Shown here piece by piece: positions 1 through 6,625 of a DNA stretch of 9,200 bases. Position 1 is the first letter of the stretch. Each line of letters opens with the position of its first letter. Position numbers and translations under genes: made by a program. This stretch comes from Eggerthellaceae bacterium (GTDB lineage Bacteria > Actinomycetota > Coriobacteriia > Coriobacteriales > Eggerthellaceae): positions 1-9,200 of the forward strand of contig CAAEDC010000054.1 in the NCBI GenBank assembly GCA_900754495.1, read 5' to 3'. The notes below the pieces were generated by a model that saw nothing but the letters and a program-made list of their open reading frames with translations, was not told the DNA's origin and searched no databases.

Positions 1-519
1 CTCGTCGACCTCGGCGATGAACTTGTCGGTGAGCTTTTGGACCTCGTCCTGGCCGCGGCGGACATCATCCTCGGGGAGGCTGTCCTCCTTGCCGGCGCGC
101 TCGATGGCGGCGTTGGCGTCGCGGCGGATGTTGCGGACGGCGACGCGCGCCTCCTCCGCGTAGGTCTTGCACTGCTTGACCAGGTCGCGGCGGCGCTCCT
201 CGGTGAGCGCGGGGAACGGCAGGCGGATGACCGAGCCGTCGTTGTTGGGCGTCACGCCCAGGTCGCTCTCGAGGATGGCGTGCTCGATGGCGCGCAGGGA
301 GCCCTTGTCCCACGGCTCGATGACCAGCAGATGCGCGTCGGGCGTCTTGATGCCCGCAAGCTGGTTGACCGGCGTGGGGACGCCGTAGTAATCCACCTTG
401 ATGCGATCGAGGACCATCGCGTTCGCGCGGCCCGTGCGCACCGATCCGAAGTTGTCGCTCAGAGCGGCGATCGCCTTCTTCATGCGCTCTTCGGCGTTCT
501 GCATAATATCGTTGACCAT
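1..519 (-). CDS. frr: Ribosome recycling factor, 3' end cut by window edge
   Basis: Ribosome recycling factor splits post-termination ribosomes together with EF-G in the cytoplasm. The minus frame from ATG at 519 encodes 173 residues up to the window edge with no stop. RRF is normally about 185 residues, so roughly a dozen C-terminal residues lie outside. Visible family signatures are the N-terminal helix (MVNDIMQNAEERMKKAI), the SVRTGRAN motif near residues 26-33, the YYGVPTPVNQLA stretch, TPNNDGSVIRLPFPALTEERR in domain II, and a long C-terminal helix rich in Arg, Glu and Lys. The start is fixed by an AAAGGAA Shine-Dalgarno about 6 nt upstream. It lies 84 nt after pyrH on the same strand, the usual pyrH-frr order, so it is probably co-transcribed. 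Codon use matches pyrH. Confidence 0.97.
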   Translation of the reverse strand, partial: MVNDIMQNAEERMKKAIAALSDNFGSVRTGRANAMVLDRIKVDYYGVPTPVNQLAGIKTPDAHLLVIEPWDKGSLRAIEHAILESDLGVTPNNDGSVIRLPFPALTEERRRDLVKQCKTYAEEARVAVRNIRRDANAAIERAGKEDSLPEDDVRRGQDEVQKLTDKFIAEVDE

Positions 520-603
520 GGCGGTTCCTTTCGACGAATCCCCTTGCCCCTCCGCATCGGCGGATGCGCTCCACGCAGGTGGATCTGCGCTTCGCCCAGC
601 TTT
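520..603 (-). other. pyrH-frr intergenic spacer with small hairpins
   Basis: The 84-nt spacer between the pyrH stop and the frr start contains two simple stem-loops. CGCATC/GATGCG lies at 553-558/563-568 (4-nt loop) and CGCAG/CTGCG at 574-578/585-589. An alternative stem TCCAC/GTGGA at 570-574/579-583 would compete with the second. No U-tract follows in the minus direction, so these look like processing or stability elements, not a terminator. The frr ribosome binding site lies after them. A function is not established. Confidence 0.4.
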
Positions 604-1320
604 TTATTCTACCGTTGTTCCGACGTTTTCGCCCTTCAAAGCGCGCGAAATGTTGCCGGGCGTGGTGAGATCGAACACGATCATGGGCATGTTGTTGTCC
701 ATGCACAGCGACGTCGCCGTGGAGTCCATGACGTGCAGCTCCTTGGCCAGCACGTCCATGTAGGAGATGCGGTCGAAGCGCTTCGCGTCGGGGTTGGTCT
801 TGGGGTCGCTGTCGTAGACGCCGTCGACCTTGGTGGCCTTCATCAGCACGTCCACGTCCAGCTCGCACGCGCGCAGGGCGGCGGTGGTGTCGGTCGTGAA
901 GTAGGGGTTGCCCGTGCCGGCGGCCAGCACGACCACGTAGCCCTTCTCCAGCTGGCTGATGCAGCGGCGGCGGATGTAGGGCTCGGCGACTTCCTTCATG
1001 CTGATGGCGCTCTGGACGCGCGACACCATGCCGTGGCGCTCGAACGCGTCCTGAAGGGCCAGCGCGTTCATGACGGTCGCCAGCATGCCGATGTAGTCAG
1101 CCTGGGCGCGGTCCATGCCCTCCGCGGAGCCCGCCAGGCCGCGGAAGATGTTGCCGCCGCCCACGACGATGGCCAGCTGGACGCCGTCCTTGACGATCTC
1201 GGCGATCTCGTCGGCCAGGTTGTCGACCACCTTGGGGTCGATGCCGTAACCCATATCGCCCGCCAGAGCCTCGCCGGAAAGCTTCAGCAGAACGCGCTTG
1301 TATTTGTACTCTTCAGACAT
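604..1320 (-). CDS. pyrH: UMP kinase (uridylate kinase)
   Basis: UMP kinase phosphorylates UMP to UDP with ATP in pyrimidine nucleotide synthesis; the bacterial enzyme is an amino-acid-kinase-fold hexamer. From ATG at 1320 it encodes 238 residues, the family's normal length. Visible signatures are the N-terminal [10 protein letters not shown] (10-19), the glycine loop [10 protein letters not shown] (52-61), [18 protein letters not shown] (69-86) for UMP binding, [13 protein letters not shown] (133-145), and the [13 protein letters not shown] segment (161-173) of the ATP site. The frame stays open upstream to 1413, but that extension reads through a hairpin terminator and lacks family similarity. 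The start at 1320 has an AAGGGAAA Shine-Dalgarno and the expected N-terminus. frr follows 84 nt later. The upstream neighbour is htrA, not the rpsB-tsf pair common elsewhere, and a terminator separates them, so pyrH-frr probably has its own promoter. Confidence 0.98.
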   Translation of the reverse strand: MSEEYKYKRVLLKLSGEALAGDMGYGIDPKVVDNLADEIAEIVKDGVQLAIVVGGGNIFRGLAGSAEGMDRAQADYIGMLATVMNALALQDAFERHGMVSRVQSAISMKEVAEPYIRRRCISQLEKGYVVVLAAGTGNPYFTTDTTAALRACELDVDVLMKATKVDGVYDSDPKTNPDAKRFDRISYMDVLAKELHVMDSTATSLCMDNNMPMIVFDLTTPGNISRALKGENVGTTVE

Positions 1321-1333
1321 GGAAACCGTTTCC
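1321..1333 (-). promoter_or_regulatory. Palindrome overlapping the pyrH ribosome binding site
   Basis: GGAAAC-C-GTTTCC forms 6-bp arms directly before the pyrH ATG and includes much of the GGGAAA part of its Shine-Dalgarno. As RNA it could pair only as a weak 4-bp stem, so it may be a protein site or chance. A TATCAT at 1377-1382 on the minus strand could be the -10 box of the pyrH promoter. No convincing -35 is seen. Confidence 0.25.
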
Positions 1334-1392
1334 CTTCGGTCGTCGCATGGCGCATCCAGCGCGCCACATCCTGTTAATGATACCCGAAAAGA

Positions 1393-1421
1393 AAACGACC
1401 GTGCACCGGGCACGGTCGTTT
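1393..1421 (-). terminator. Intrinsic terminator between htrA and pyrH
   Basis: A perfect 12-bp stem AAACGACCGTGC/GCACGGTCGTTT (1393-1404 with 1410-1421) has a 5-nt loop. Read on the minus strand it is followed by TTTTCTTTTC, a U-rich tail; on the plus strand it is followed by CCCGTC. It therefore terminates minus-strand transcription arriving from htrA, insulating pyrH. Confidence 0.85.
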
Positions 1422-1479
1422 CCCGTCATTCCACGCAATGATCAGAGGGCCTCGACGCCCGCGCGGCGGCGGCGTTTGG

Positions 1480-1515
1480 ACGACGCGGGCGCTTGCCGAT
1501 AGGCGCCCGCGTCGT
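1480..1515 (-). terminator. Strong GC hairpin after htrA
   Basis: A perfect 13-bp stem ACGACGCGGGCGC/GCGCCCGCGTCGT (1480-1492 with 1503-1515) has a 10-nt loop and starts about 50 nt past the htrA stop. No U-tract follows in either direction, so it may be a 3'-end stabilising hairpin or a first pause ahead of the U-tailed terminator at 1393-1421. A run of nine G (1538-1546) lies between it and the htrA stop. Confidence 0.5.
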
Positions 1516-1567
1516 GTCTGCCACCACGGCCGCGGAAGGGGGGGGGTCAGCCGCCCGGACAGATTCG

Positions 1568-3157
1568 CTACGCGGCGTCGTCCTGCTGCTGGGAGCCGCC
1601 GAAGAGCTGGTCGAGGTAGTCCTGCATCGAGCCGTAGCCGCCGGAGGACTGGCTTTGCTGCTGGGTCTCGGCCGCCTGCGAGCCGCCGTCGGAGCCCAGC
1701 GTCACATCCATCGTGAGGGTCTGGCCGTCGCGGTTGACCTCGACCGGGACGGTGTCGCCCACGCTCTTGGAGCGCACCGCGATCGTCAGGTCGCTGGCGG
1801 AGGTGACATCCTGGCCGTCGAACTTGACGATGATGTCGCCCGCCTGGATGCCCGCGGCCTCCGCGCCGGAGCCCTGCTGCACGGCGGAGACGTAGGCGCC
1901 CTCGTCAACCGCGAACCCGTAGCGCTGGGCAAGCTGCTTGTTGACCGTCGACATCGTCACGCCGAGCTGGGCGTGCGAGGGGTTCTCGCCGTCGATGATC
2001 TGCTGGGCGATGCCCATCGCGTAGTTGACCGGGATGGCGAACCCGACGCCGGAGTAGTTGCCCGAATACGAGGTGATCAGGGTGTTGATGCCGATCAGCT
2101 TGCCGTCGGCGTCGACCAGCGCGCCGCCGGAGTTGCCGGGGTTGATGGCCGCGTCGGTCTGGATCATGTTGGTGTAGACGGTGCTCTCGCTCTGGCCATA
2201 CGCATCGGTGGAGCTGTCCATGATCTGGGAGCGGTTGGTGGCCGACACGATGCCGGTCGCGACCGATTGCTCAAGGCCGAACGGGCTGCCGATGGACATA
2301 ACCCATTCGCCGATGGTCAGGTTGTCGGAATCGCCCAGCTCGACCGCGGTCAGACCCGAGGCGTCCTTAGCCTTGACGACCGCCAGATCCGAGGAGGGGT
2401 CGGTGCCGACGACCTCGGCCTCGTACTCCTGGCCGTCGATCGTCACGCGCAGCGCGTCGGCGCCCTCGACCACGTGGTTGTTCGTGATGATGTAGCCGTC
2501 CTGGCTGATGACCACACCGCTGCCGAGGGAGGTCTCGGTCAGCTCGCCGGAGCCCGAGCCGCCGTAGCCGTACATGCCGAACATGCCCGACATCGAGGAC
2601 TGCTCGGTGTAGACGTCGATCGCCACCACGGAGGGCAGGCATTTCGCCGCGACCGCCTCGGCCAGCGTCGTGTCCTCGCCGTTCACGTCGATCGTGGTCG
2701 AGGTCGCACTGCCCAGCTGTGTGGATGAGCCGCTGCCCGCCGCGTTCTGCCACACCGCAAAGCCTCCCAGCGCGATGACGCACGCCACCGCCGCACCGGC
2801 GAATCCCAGCAGGAACGTCTTCGCGCCGCCGGTCTTCTTGCCGCCGGAGGAGCCGGAAGCCCCGCCGTTGCCGCTTCCGCCGGAGGACCCGCTTCCGCCG
2901 GAGCCGCCGGAGCCATAGACGCCGCTGCCGGAGCCGTAGCTGCTTCCGGCACCGTATGTCGCGTCATTCGCGAACGACGAACCGGGCGCCGCCCCGAAGG
3001 GAACCGTGTGCCCGACCTGGTCGGTTCCGGACGCGTATCCGCCCGCCTGGCCGTACTGGGCCGAACCCTGCTGCTGAACCGGCTGATAGCCGGCCGGAGC
3101 CTGCGGGGCGCCCGAAGCGGACGGCGTGCCGCTTTGGTTGTTGCCATACTCGGTCAT
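1568..3157 (-). CDS. Membrane-anchored HtrA/DegP-like serine protease with PDZ domain
   Basis: This is an S1C-family envelope quality-control protease that degrades misfolded exported proteins. The 529-residue protein has a cytoplasmic N-terminal tail of about 110 residues rich in Gly, Ser, Gln and Tyr. One transmembrane helix (about 115-136) follows, then a trypsin-like domain (about 170-385) and one PDZ domain (about 398-490), ending in a Gln/Ser-rich tail. The triad is visible as H228 in ITNNHVVEGA, D257 in SSDLAVVKA and S343 in GNSGGALVD. A short Met/Gly-rich insert (about 188-205) precedes the His segment. ATG at 3157 is chosen because AAGGAG lies 10 nt upstream; the alternative GTG at 3166 is only 1 nt from it. 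It is monocistronic between a divergent promoter region and two hairpins. It could equally be named degP or pepD; the exact orthologue is not assigned. Confidence 0.96.
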   Translation of the reverse strand: MTEYGNNQSGTPSASGAPQAPAGYQPVQQQGSAQYGQAGGYASGTDQVGHTVPFGAAPGSSFANDATYGAGSSYGSGSGVYGSGGSGGSGSSGGSGNGGASGSSGGKKTGGAKTFLLGFAGAAVACVIALGGFAVWQNAAGSGSSTQLGSATSTTIDVNGEDTTLAEAVAAKCLPSVVAIDVYTEQSSMSGMFGMYGYGGSGSGELTETSLGSGVVISQDGYIITNNHVVEGADALRVTIDGQEYEAEVVGTDPSSDLAVVKAKDASGLTAVELGDSDNLTIGEWVMSIGSPFGLEQSVATGIVSATNRSQIMDSSTDAYGQSESTVYTNMIQTDAAINPGNSGGALVDADGKLIGINTLITSYSGNYSGVGFAIPVNYAMGIAQQIIDGENPSHAQLGVTMSTVNKQLAQRYGFAVDEGAYVSAVQQGSGAEAAGIQAGDIIVKFDGQDVTSASDLTIAVRSKSVGDTVPVEVNRDGQTLTMDVTLGSDGGSQAAETQQQSQSSGGYGSMQDYLDQLFGGSQQQDDAA

Positions 3158-3274
3158 TGCTATCACTCTCCTTGGGGCAGCGCCCTTTGCGCCGCCCGAT
3201 CTCTTACGGCGCCCACCTTAGCACGCGTCGACTCGTCAAACAGACCCCGAAATCCATTCGTCATCTCCACGTCA

Positions 3275-3300
3275 TGTAAATACACCCGCTGGTGTACACC
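3275..3300. promoter_or_regulatory. Cluster of overlapping palindromes in the htrA/ybaK divergent region
   Basis: Three overlapping inverted repeats lie in 26 bp: TGTA-AA-TACA (3275-3284), TACACC-CGCT-GGTGTA (3281-3296) and the perfect palindrome GGTGTACACC (3291-3300). They sit about 120 bp before htrA and 83 bp before the ybaK-like gene, a position suited to an operator for either or both. The binding protein is unknown. Confidence 0.45.
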
Positions 3301-3303
3301 GCC

Positions 3304-3338
3304 CGATGAGAAAAAGGGACAGTCACTTTTTCTCATCG
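3304..3338. repeat. AT-rich inverted repeat with 13-bp arms
   Basis: CGATGAGAAAAAG (3304-3316) is the exact reverse complement of CTTTTTCTCATCG (3326-3338), separated by a 9-nt spacer. The core reads GGGACAGTCAC. A/T runs in both arms are unlike the GC-rich surroundings. Thirteen bases of one arm and its edge (ATGAGAAAAAGTG) recur at 9106-9118. It looks like a dispersed repeat or cruciform element rather than a promoter. It could also act as a weak bidirectional terminator. Confidence 0.6.
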
Positions 3339-3382
3339 CGTGCGGTACGATGGATTGGACGATCGACGATGGAGGTGCATCG

Positions 3383-3889
3383 ATGGCAGTGGATGACGTG
3401 AAACGACACCTGGCGGAATTCGGGCTGGACGGGCGCGTGAGGGAGTTCGACACCTCGAGCGCCACAGTCGAGCTGGCCGCGCAGGCGGTGGGCACGGAAC
3501 CCCGCCGCATCGCCAAGACGCTTTCGTTCCTCGTGGATGGGCGCGCCATCCTCATCGTCGCCGCAGGAGACGCACGCATCGACAACCAGAAATTCAAGGC
3601 CGTCTTCCACACGAAGGCGAAGATGCTCACGCCGGATCAGGCGATCGAGATGGTGGGTCATGCCGTGGGCGGCGTGTGCCCTTTCGCCCTGCCGCCCGAC
3701 GTGAGCGTTTACCTGGACGATTCGCTGCGCCGATTCGACACGGTGTTTCCCGCCGCCGGCAGCGCCGCCAGCGCCGTCGAGCTGACCTGCGAGGAGCTGG
3801 AGCGCTGCTGCTCGAACTTCGAGGAGTGGATCGATGTCTGCAAAGGATGGCGGGAGCCGGCGCCGGACGAAGCGCAGGGCAACGACTGA
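3383..3889 (+). CDS. YbaK/EbsC-family aminoacyl-tRNA deacylase
   Basis: The 168-residue protein belongs to the YbaK/ProX/EbsC editing-domain family, whose members hydrolyse mischarged aminoacyl-tRNAs in trans (for example Cys-tRNA-Pro). Visible motifs are RRIAKTLSFLVDG with the conserved Lys at position 45, a mid-domain KFKAVF segment, and the GHAVGGVCPFALPPDVSVYLD block (92-112) matching the family G-x-x-x-GGV-x-PF signature. The start ATG at 3383 has GGAGG 7 nt upstream. An in-frame ATG at 3350 exists, but its upstream sequence lacks a Shine-Dalgarno, and the family begins near residue 1 of the shorter form. The next gene starts 36 nt downstream on the same strand, suggesting an operon. The exact tRNA substrate cannot be read from sequence. 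Confidence 0.93.
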   Translation: MAVDDVKRHLAEFGLDGRVREFDTSSATVELAAQAVGTEPRRIAKTLSFLVDGRAILIVAAGDARIDNQKFKAVFHTKAKMLTPDQAIEMVGHAVGGVCPFALPPDVSVYLDDSLRRFDTVFPAAGSAASAVELTCEELERCCSNFEEWIDVCKGWREPAPDEAQGND

Positions 3890-3925
3890 CCGGATCAGCG
3901 GCAACGGCATCGCGAAGGAGGACGA

Positions 3926-4417
3926 ATGTCCAGAAGCATGAGAAGAGCGCGATTGGCTCTCGACGAGCGGGAATGCGAGGAGATCCTGAAAAGGGGCGAA
4001 TACGGGGTACTCGCCGTCCAGGGCGACGAGGGATATCCCTACACCGTCCCTCTGAACTACGTCTTCGTAGACGGGGCCATCTACTTCCATAGCGCGAAGG
4101 AAGGCCACAAGATCGACGCCATCACGCGTGAGGCCAAGGCCAGCTTCTGCGTCATCGACAAGAGCGCGGTCGTTCCCGAGCTCTTCGCGACCGCTTACAA
4201 GAGCGTCATCGCCTTTGGCAGGGTTCGCATCGTCGAGGAGCAGGAGGAGCGCAACCGCGCGCTGATCGCGCTGGTTGAAGCCCTTTCGCCCCATGTCGCG
4301 CAGGAAAGCAAGCACGCGGAAATCGACAGCTGTCGGCTGAACGACAGCGTCGCCGTCCTCGCGTTCGATCCGGAGCTCATCACCGGCAAACGCGGAAGCT
4401 GCACAGTAGCTGGTTAG
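3926..4417 (+). CDS. Pyridoxamine 5'-phosphate oxidase-like (NimA-type) flavoprotein
   Basis: The 163-residue protein fits the PNPOx-like split-barrel family that includes NimA-type proteins linked to 5-nitroimidazole reduction. It shows an N-terminal RxLxxxEC(E)EIL segment, GYPYTVPLNYVFVDGAIYFH (36-55), and the subgroup signature YFHSAKEGHK (53-62) with His55 in the cofactor-proximal position. A central KASFCVIDKSAVVP strand follows. The start ATG at 3926 is preceded by AAGGAGG 4 nt upstream. It is probably co-transcribed with the deacylase gene. Its TAG overlaps the TAA of the convergent histidine kinase gene, leaving no room for a terminator between them. Many family members have no known substrate, so drug resistance should not be assumed. 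Confidence 0.9.
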   Translation: MSRSMRRARLALDERECEEILKRGEYGVLAVQGDEGYPYTVPLNYVFVDGAIYFHSAKEGHKIDAITREAKASFCVIDKSAVVPELFATAYKSVIAFGRVRIVEEQEERNRALIALVEALSPHVAQESKHAEIDSCRLNDSVAVLAFDPELITGKRGSCTVAG

Positions 4418-5727
4418 CGGGCTGCGGGATCCTCCGGGATTCTGATCGTGAACACGGTCTGCCCGAGAGAGCTCTCAGCGGCGATGGTTCCGCCGTGCGC
4501 TTCCACGATCTCCTTCGCGATCGCGAGGCCAAGCCCTGCGCCGCCCTTCTCCGACGTGCGGGCGCCGTCCTCGCGGAAGAACTTCTCGAAGATCGCCTCC
4601 AGGTGCACGGGGGCGATCTCCCTGCCGGTGTCTGCGACCCGCATCGTCACGAAGCCGTCCCCCGTCTCGGCGGAGAGTCGCACCTCCGTCCCCTCGTCGG
4701 CGAAGGAGACGGCGTTCTTGAGCACGTTGGACACCGCGCGCGCCATCTTCTCCGGGTCGATGAAGGCGACCGCCTCCTTGGGCGCCGAGACCTCGATGGC
4801 CACCCCGCGCGCGCCCGCCTCGGGGCGCAGCTCGTCGGCGACCTGCCCAAGGAACAGGGAGACGCCCACGCGCTCGCGCTCGATGGGGATCGCCTGCAGG
4901 TTGTAGCGGGTTATCTCGAAGAACTCCCCGACCAGGCCCTCCAGGCGCTCGGCCTTCTCCAGCGCGATGCCCGCGAGCTTCGCGCGGTCCTCCACGGGGA
5001 GGTCGGGCGTCTCCTTCAGGATCGACAGGTACCCGATGACCGACGTGAGCGGCGTGCGGATGTCGTGGGCGAGGTACGCGACGAGCTCGTTCTTGCGCGT
5101 CTCGGCGGCCTTCGCGGCGCGCTCGTCGGAAAGCGCGCGATTCTGGATCTGGACGAGCTCCGAGCGGGCGGCGGAAAGCTCGTCGGGAAGCTCGATGGGG
5201 GCGAACCTGTCCGCGAACAGGCCCGTCACGGCGGCGGACAGGTCGTCGAGCCGCTTGAGGGCTCGGTTTCCCGCGACGGCCGCGATGGCCAGCACGCCGC
5301 AGAAGTAGGCTGCGACCGCCGCTTCGGGGCCCATGTCGAGGAAGGAGTGGTACGCCCGGAGATCGCGGACGGCGAACAGCGTCCCGTCCGACCAGAACCC
5401 CAGATCGTGAACGGTTTCGTAGTACTCGACCGTAGGCGTGCCGCCGCCTCCCGAGCCGCCGTCGGCGTCCGGCCCCGTATGGGAGCTCTCGCTGTACGGC
5501 TGGACGTACTCCTGGCGCCCCGATTGCAGATCGGCGTACTCGCTCTCGGTGATGTACGTCCACGGCGACACCACGTCGGCGAAGACGTAGGCGGCCTTCT
5601 GCCACAGCGCCGGAAGCGCCGTCACGGCGAGCACCGCGAACAGGACGGTCCACGCCGCAGCCGCGGCGGCTGCCCGGAGGGCGAGCGATCGGCGCGCCTG
5701 CTTCGCCTGGGCGGTCCTCATCGCCAT
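4414..5727 (-). CDS. Sensor histidine kinase, VanS-like
   Basis: This is the membrane sensor kinase partner of the adjacent regulator. The 437-residue protein has TM1 at about 22-44, an extracytoplasmic loop of about 90 residues (45-135) with a GGSGGGG run, TM2 at about 134-152, and a HAMP-like linker to about 205. The HisKA domain has the phospho-acceptor H221 in YLAHDIRTPLTSVIGYLS. The ATPase domain shows the N box SNVLKNAVSFADEG (N334/N338), G1 DTGREI (366-371), the F box IFEKFFRED and G2 GGAGLGLAIAKEIVE (395-409). The KNELVAYLAHDIRTPLTSVIGYL stretch and the Glu-containing G1 box are typical of VanS-type kinases. ATG at 5727 overlaps the regulator stop as TGATG, implying translational coupling. 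The frame stays open far upstream inside the regulator gene, but that part is antiframe noise. No van resistance genes are visible nearby, so a role in glycopeptide resistance is not supported. Confidence 0.95.
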   Translation of the reverse strand: MAMRTAQAKQARRSLALRAAAAAAAWTVLFAVLAVTALPALWQKAAYVFADVVSPWTYITESEYADLQSGRQEYVQPYSESSHTGPDADGGSGGGGTPTVEYYETVHDLGFWSDGTLFAVRDLRAYHSFLDMGPEAAVAAYFCGVLAIAAVAGNRALKRLDDLSAAVTGLFADRFAPIELPDELSAARSELVQIQNRALSDERAAKAAETRKNELVAYLAHDIRTPLTSVIGYLSILKETPDLPVEDRAKLAGIALEKAERLEGLVGEFFEITRYNLQAIPIERERVGVSLFLGQVADELRPEAGARGVAIEVSAPKEAVAFIDPEKMARAVSNVLKNAVSFADEGTEVRLSAETGDGFVTMRVADTGREIAPVHLEAIFEKFFREDGARTSEKGGAGLGLAIAKEIVEAHGGTIAAESSLGQTVFTIRIPEDPAAR

Positions 5728-6428
5728 CACCTGCCGCCCTTCCCCGCCTCGATGCGGTATCCGACGCCCCATACCGTCGCGACGACCTCCTCCGAGGAAT
5801 CCACTTCGGCGAGCTTCTCCCGCAGCCTGCGGATATGGACCATGACGGAGTTGGCGGCGGAATGGTCGAACGGCTCGTTCCACACCGATTCGTAGAGGTC
5901 CTTCGCAGGCACCGGGTTCCCCGCCGCTTTCGCGAGCTCGAGCAGCACTCCGAACTCCTTTGGCGTGAGTTTCAATCGAACGCCATGCAGGAACGCCTCG
6001 TGCGCCGCGGGATCCACGGAGACGCCTCCCGCCTCGATGCATGAGGATCCTTCCGGGCGGCGGGGGCGCAGCCGCGCCTTCACGCGCGCGGCGAGCACCC
6101 TCGGCTTGAAGGGCTTGACAACGTAGTCGTCGGCGCCGAGGGAGAGCCCCACGATCTGGTCGACGTCCTCGTCCTTCGCGGTGAGGAACACGATCGGCAT
6201 GTCGGTCGCCGCCCTGGCGCGGCGGCACACCTCGAAGCCGTCGAGGTCGGGCATCATCACGTCGAGGATCGCCAGGTCGTAGGCGCCGGACTCGATCTCG
6301 CGCAGGGCGGCCGCACCGCCGTAGACCGCCTTCGCGGGCATCCCCTCGGCCTCCATCACGCGGACGACCAAATCGGCGATCGCCGCCTCGTCGTCCGCGA
6401 CCAGGATCCTCGCCTTTTCCGCAGGCAC
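5727..6428 (-). CDS. OmpR/VanR-family response regulator
   Basis: This is a DNA-binding response regulator of 233 residues. The receiver domain (about 6-120) has the acidic pair D12/D13, the phospho-acceptor D56 in LAILDVMMPDLDGFE, T83 and K105 in DDYVVKPFKP. The C-terminal winged helix (about 132-228) shows LTPKEFGVLLELA, the recognition region SVMVHIRRLREKL and the terminal hairpin VWGVGYRIE. The start is GTG at 6428 (plus strand CAC), supported by AAGGAG 5 nt upstream; no ATG start is better placed. It is the first gene of a two-gene operon with the kinase and lies divergent to a C39-like peptidase gene. Phased AAGG repeats in the shared upstream region are likely binding sites for this protein (inference). 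Confidence 0.96.
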   Translation of the reverse strand: MPAEKARILVADDEAAIADLVVRVMEAEGMPAKAVYGGAAALREIESGAYDLAILDVMMPDLDGFEVCRRARAATDMPIVFLTAKDEDVDQIVGLSLGADDYVVKPFKPRVLAARVKARLRPRRPEGSSCIEAGGVSVDPAAHEAFLHGVRLKLTPKEFGVLLELAKAAGNPVPAKDLYESVWNEPFDHSAANSVMVHIRRLREKLAEVDSSEEVVATVWGVGYRIEAGKGGR

Positions 6429-6510
6429 GGCCGCTCCTTCCCCTCCTTGCTTTTCCTTCAGACAACAGGGTAGCGGAGCAGCAAGGTTCGGGCTTGGGTC
6501 GGGAGCCGAT

Positions 6511-6569
6511 GTTAAGGAAAACGAAAGGAAACGTAAGGAAAGTTAAGGCCGCGTGCTGGGAAACGAAAG
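6511..6569. promoter_or_regulatory. Helically phased AAGGAAA direct repeats, probable regulator binding array
   Basis: AAGGAAA occurs at 6514-6520, 6525-6531 and 6535-6541, with AAGG at 6545-6548, so the GG pairs fall at 6516, 6527, 6537 and 6547. That is 11, 10 and 10 bp, one helical turn each. A further GGGAAACGAAAG lies at 6558-6569, resembling the GGAAAACGAAAG at 6516-6527. Tandem direct repeats at one-turn spacing are the usual binding mode of OmpR/PhoB-type regulators, and the gene for one begins 83 bp away. The array is about 60-110 bp upstream of the peptidase start. Confidence 0.6.
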
Positions 6570-6581
6570 CCGCCGCCTCGG

Positions 6582-6592
6582 TAAGGTTCCTT
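6582..6592 (+). promoter_or_regulatory. Possible -10 region and small palindrome before the C39-like gene
   Basis: TAAGGT (6582-6587) is a weak -10-like hexamer and overlaps the palindrome AAGG-TT-CCTT (6583-6592). No -35 consensus lies 17 bp upstream (GGAAAC there), which would suit an activator-dependent promoter driven from the phased repeats. This is inference from position only. Confidence 0.25.
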
Positions 6593-6625
6593 TTGAAGTG
6601 AAGACGCGCCGAGACGGGAGACGTT

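Noticed and set aside
37..1377. Plus-strand open frame of 446 codons opposite frr and pyrH
   Set aside because: Both opposite-strand genes are unambiguous; the product is an Ala/Val/Asp/His-rich shadow with no family resemblance.
1493..2728. Long plus-strand open frame of 411 codons opposite htrA
   Set aside because: It is antisense to a clear protease gene; the low-complexity Ala/Val/Asp/His composition is typical of GC-rich shadow frames and there is no domain.
4495..5895. Plus-strand open frame of 466 codons opposite the histidine kinase
   Set aside because: Shadow of a gene with all kinase motifs; no ribosome binding site or recognisable domain.
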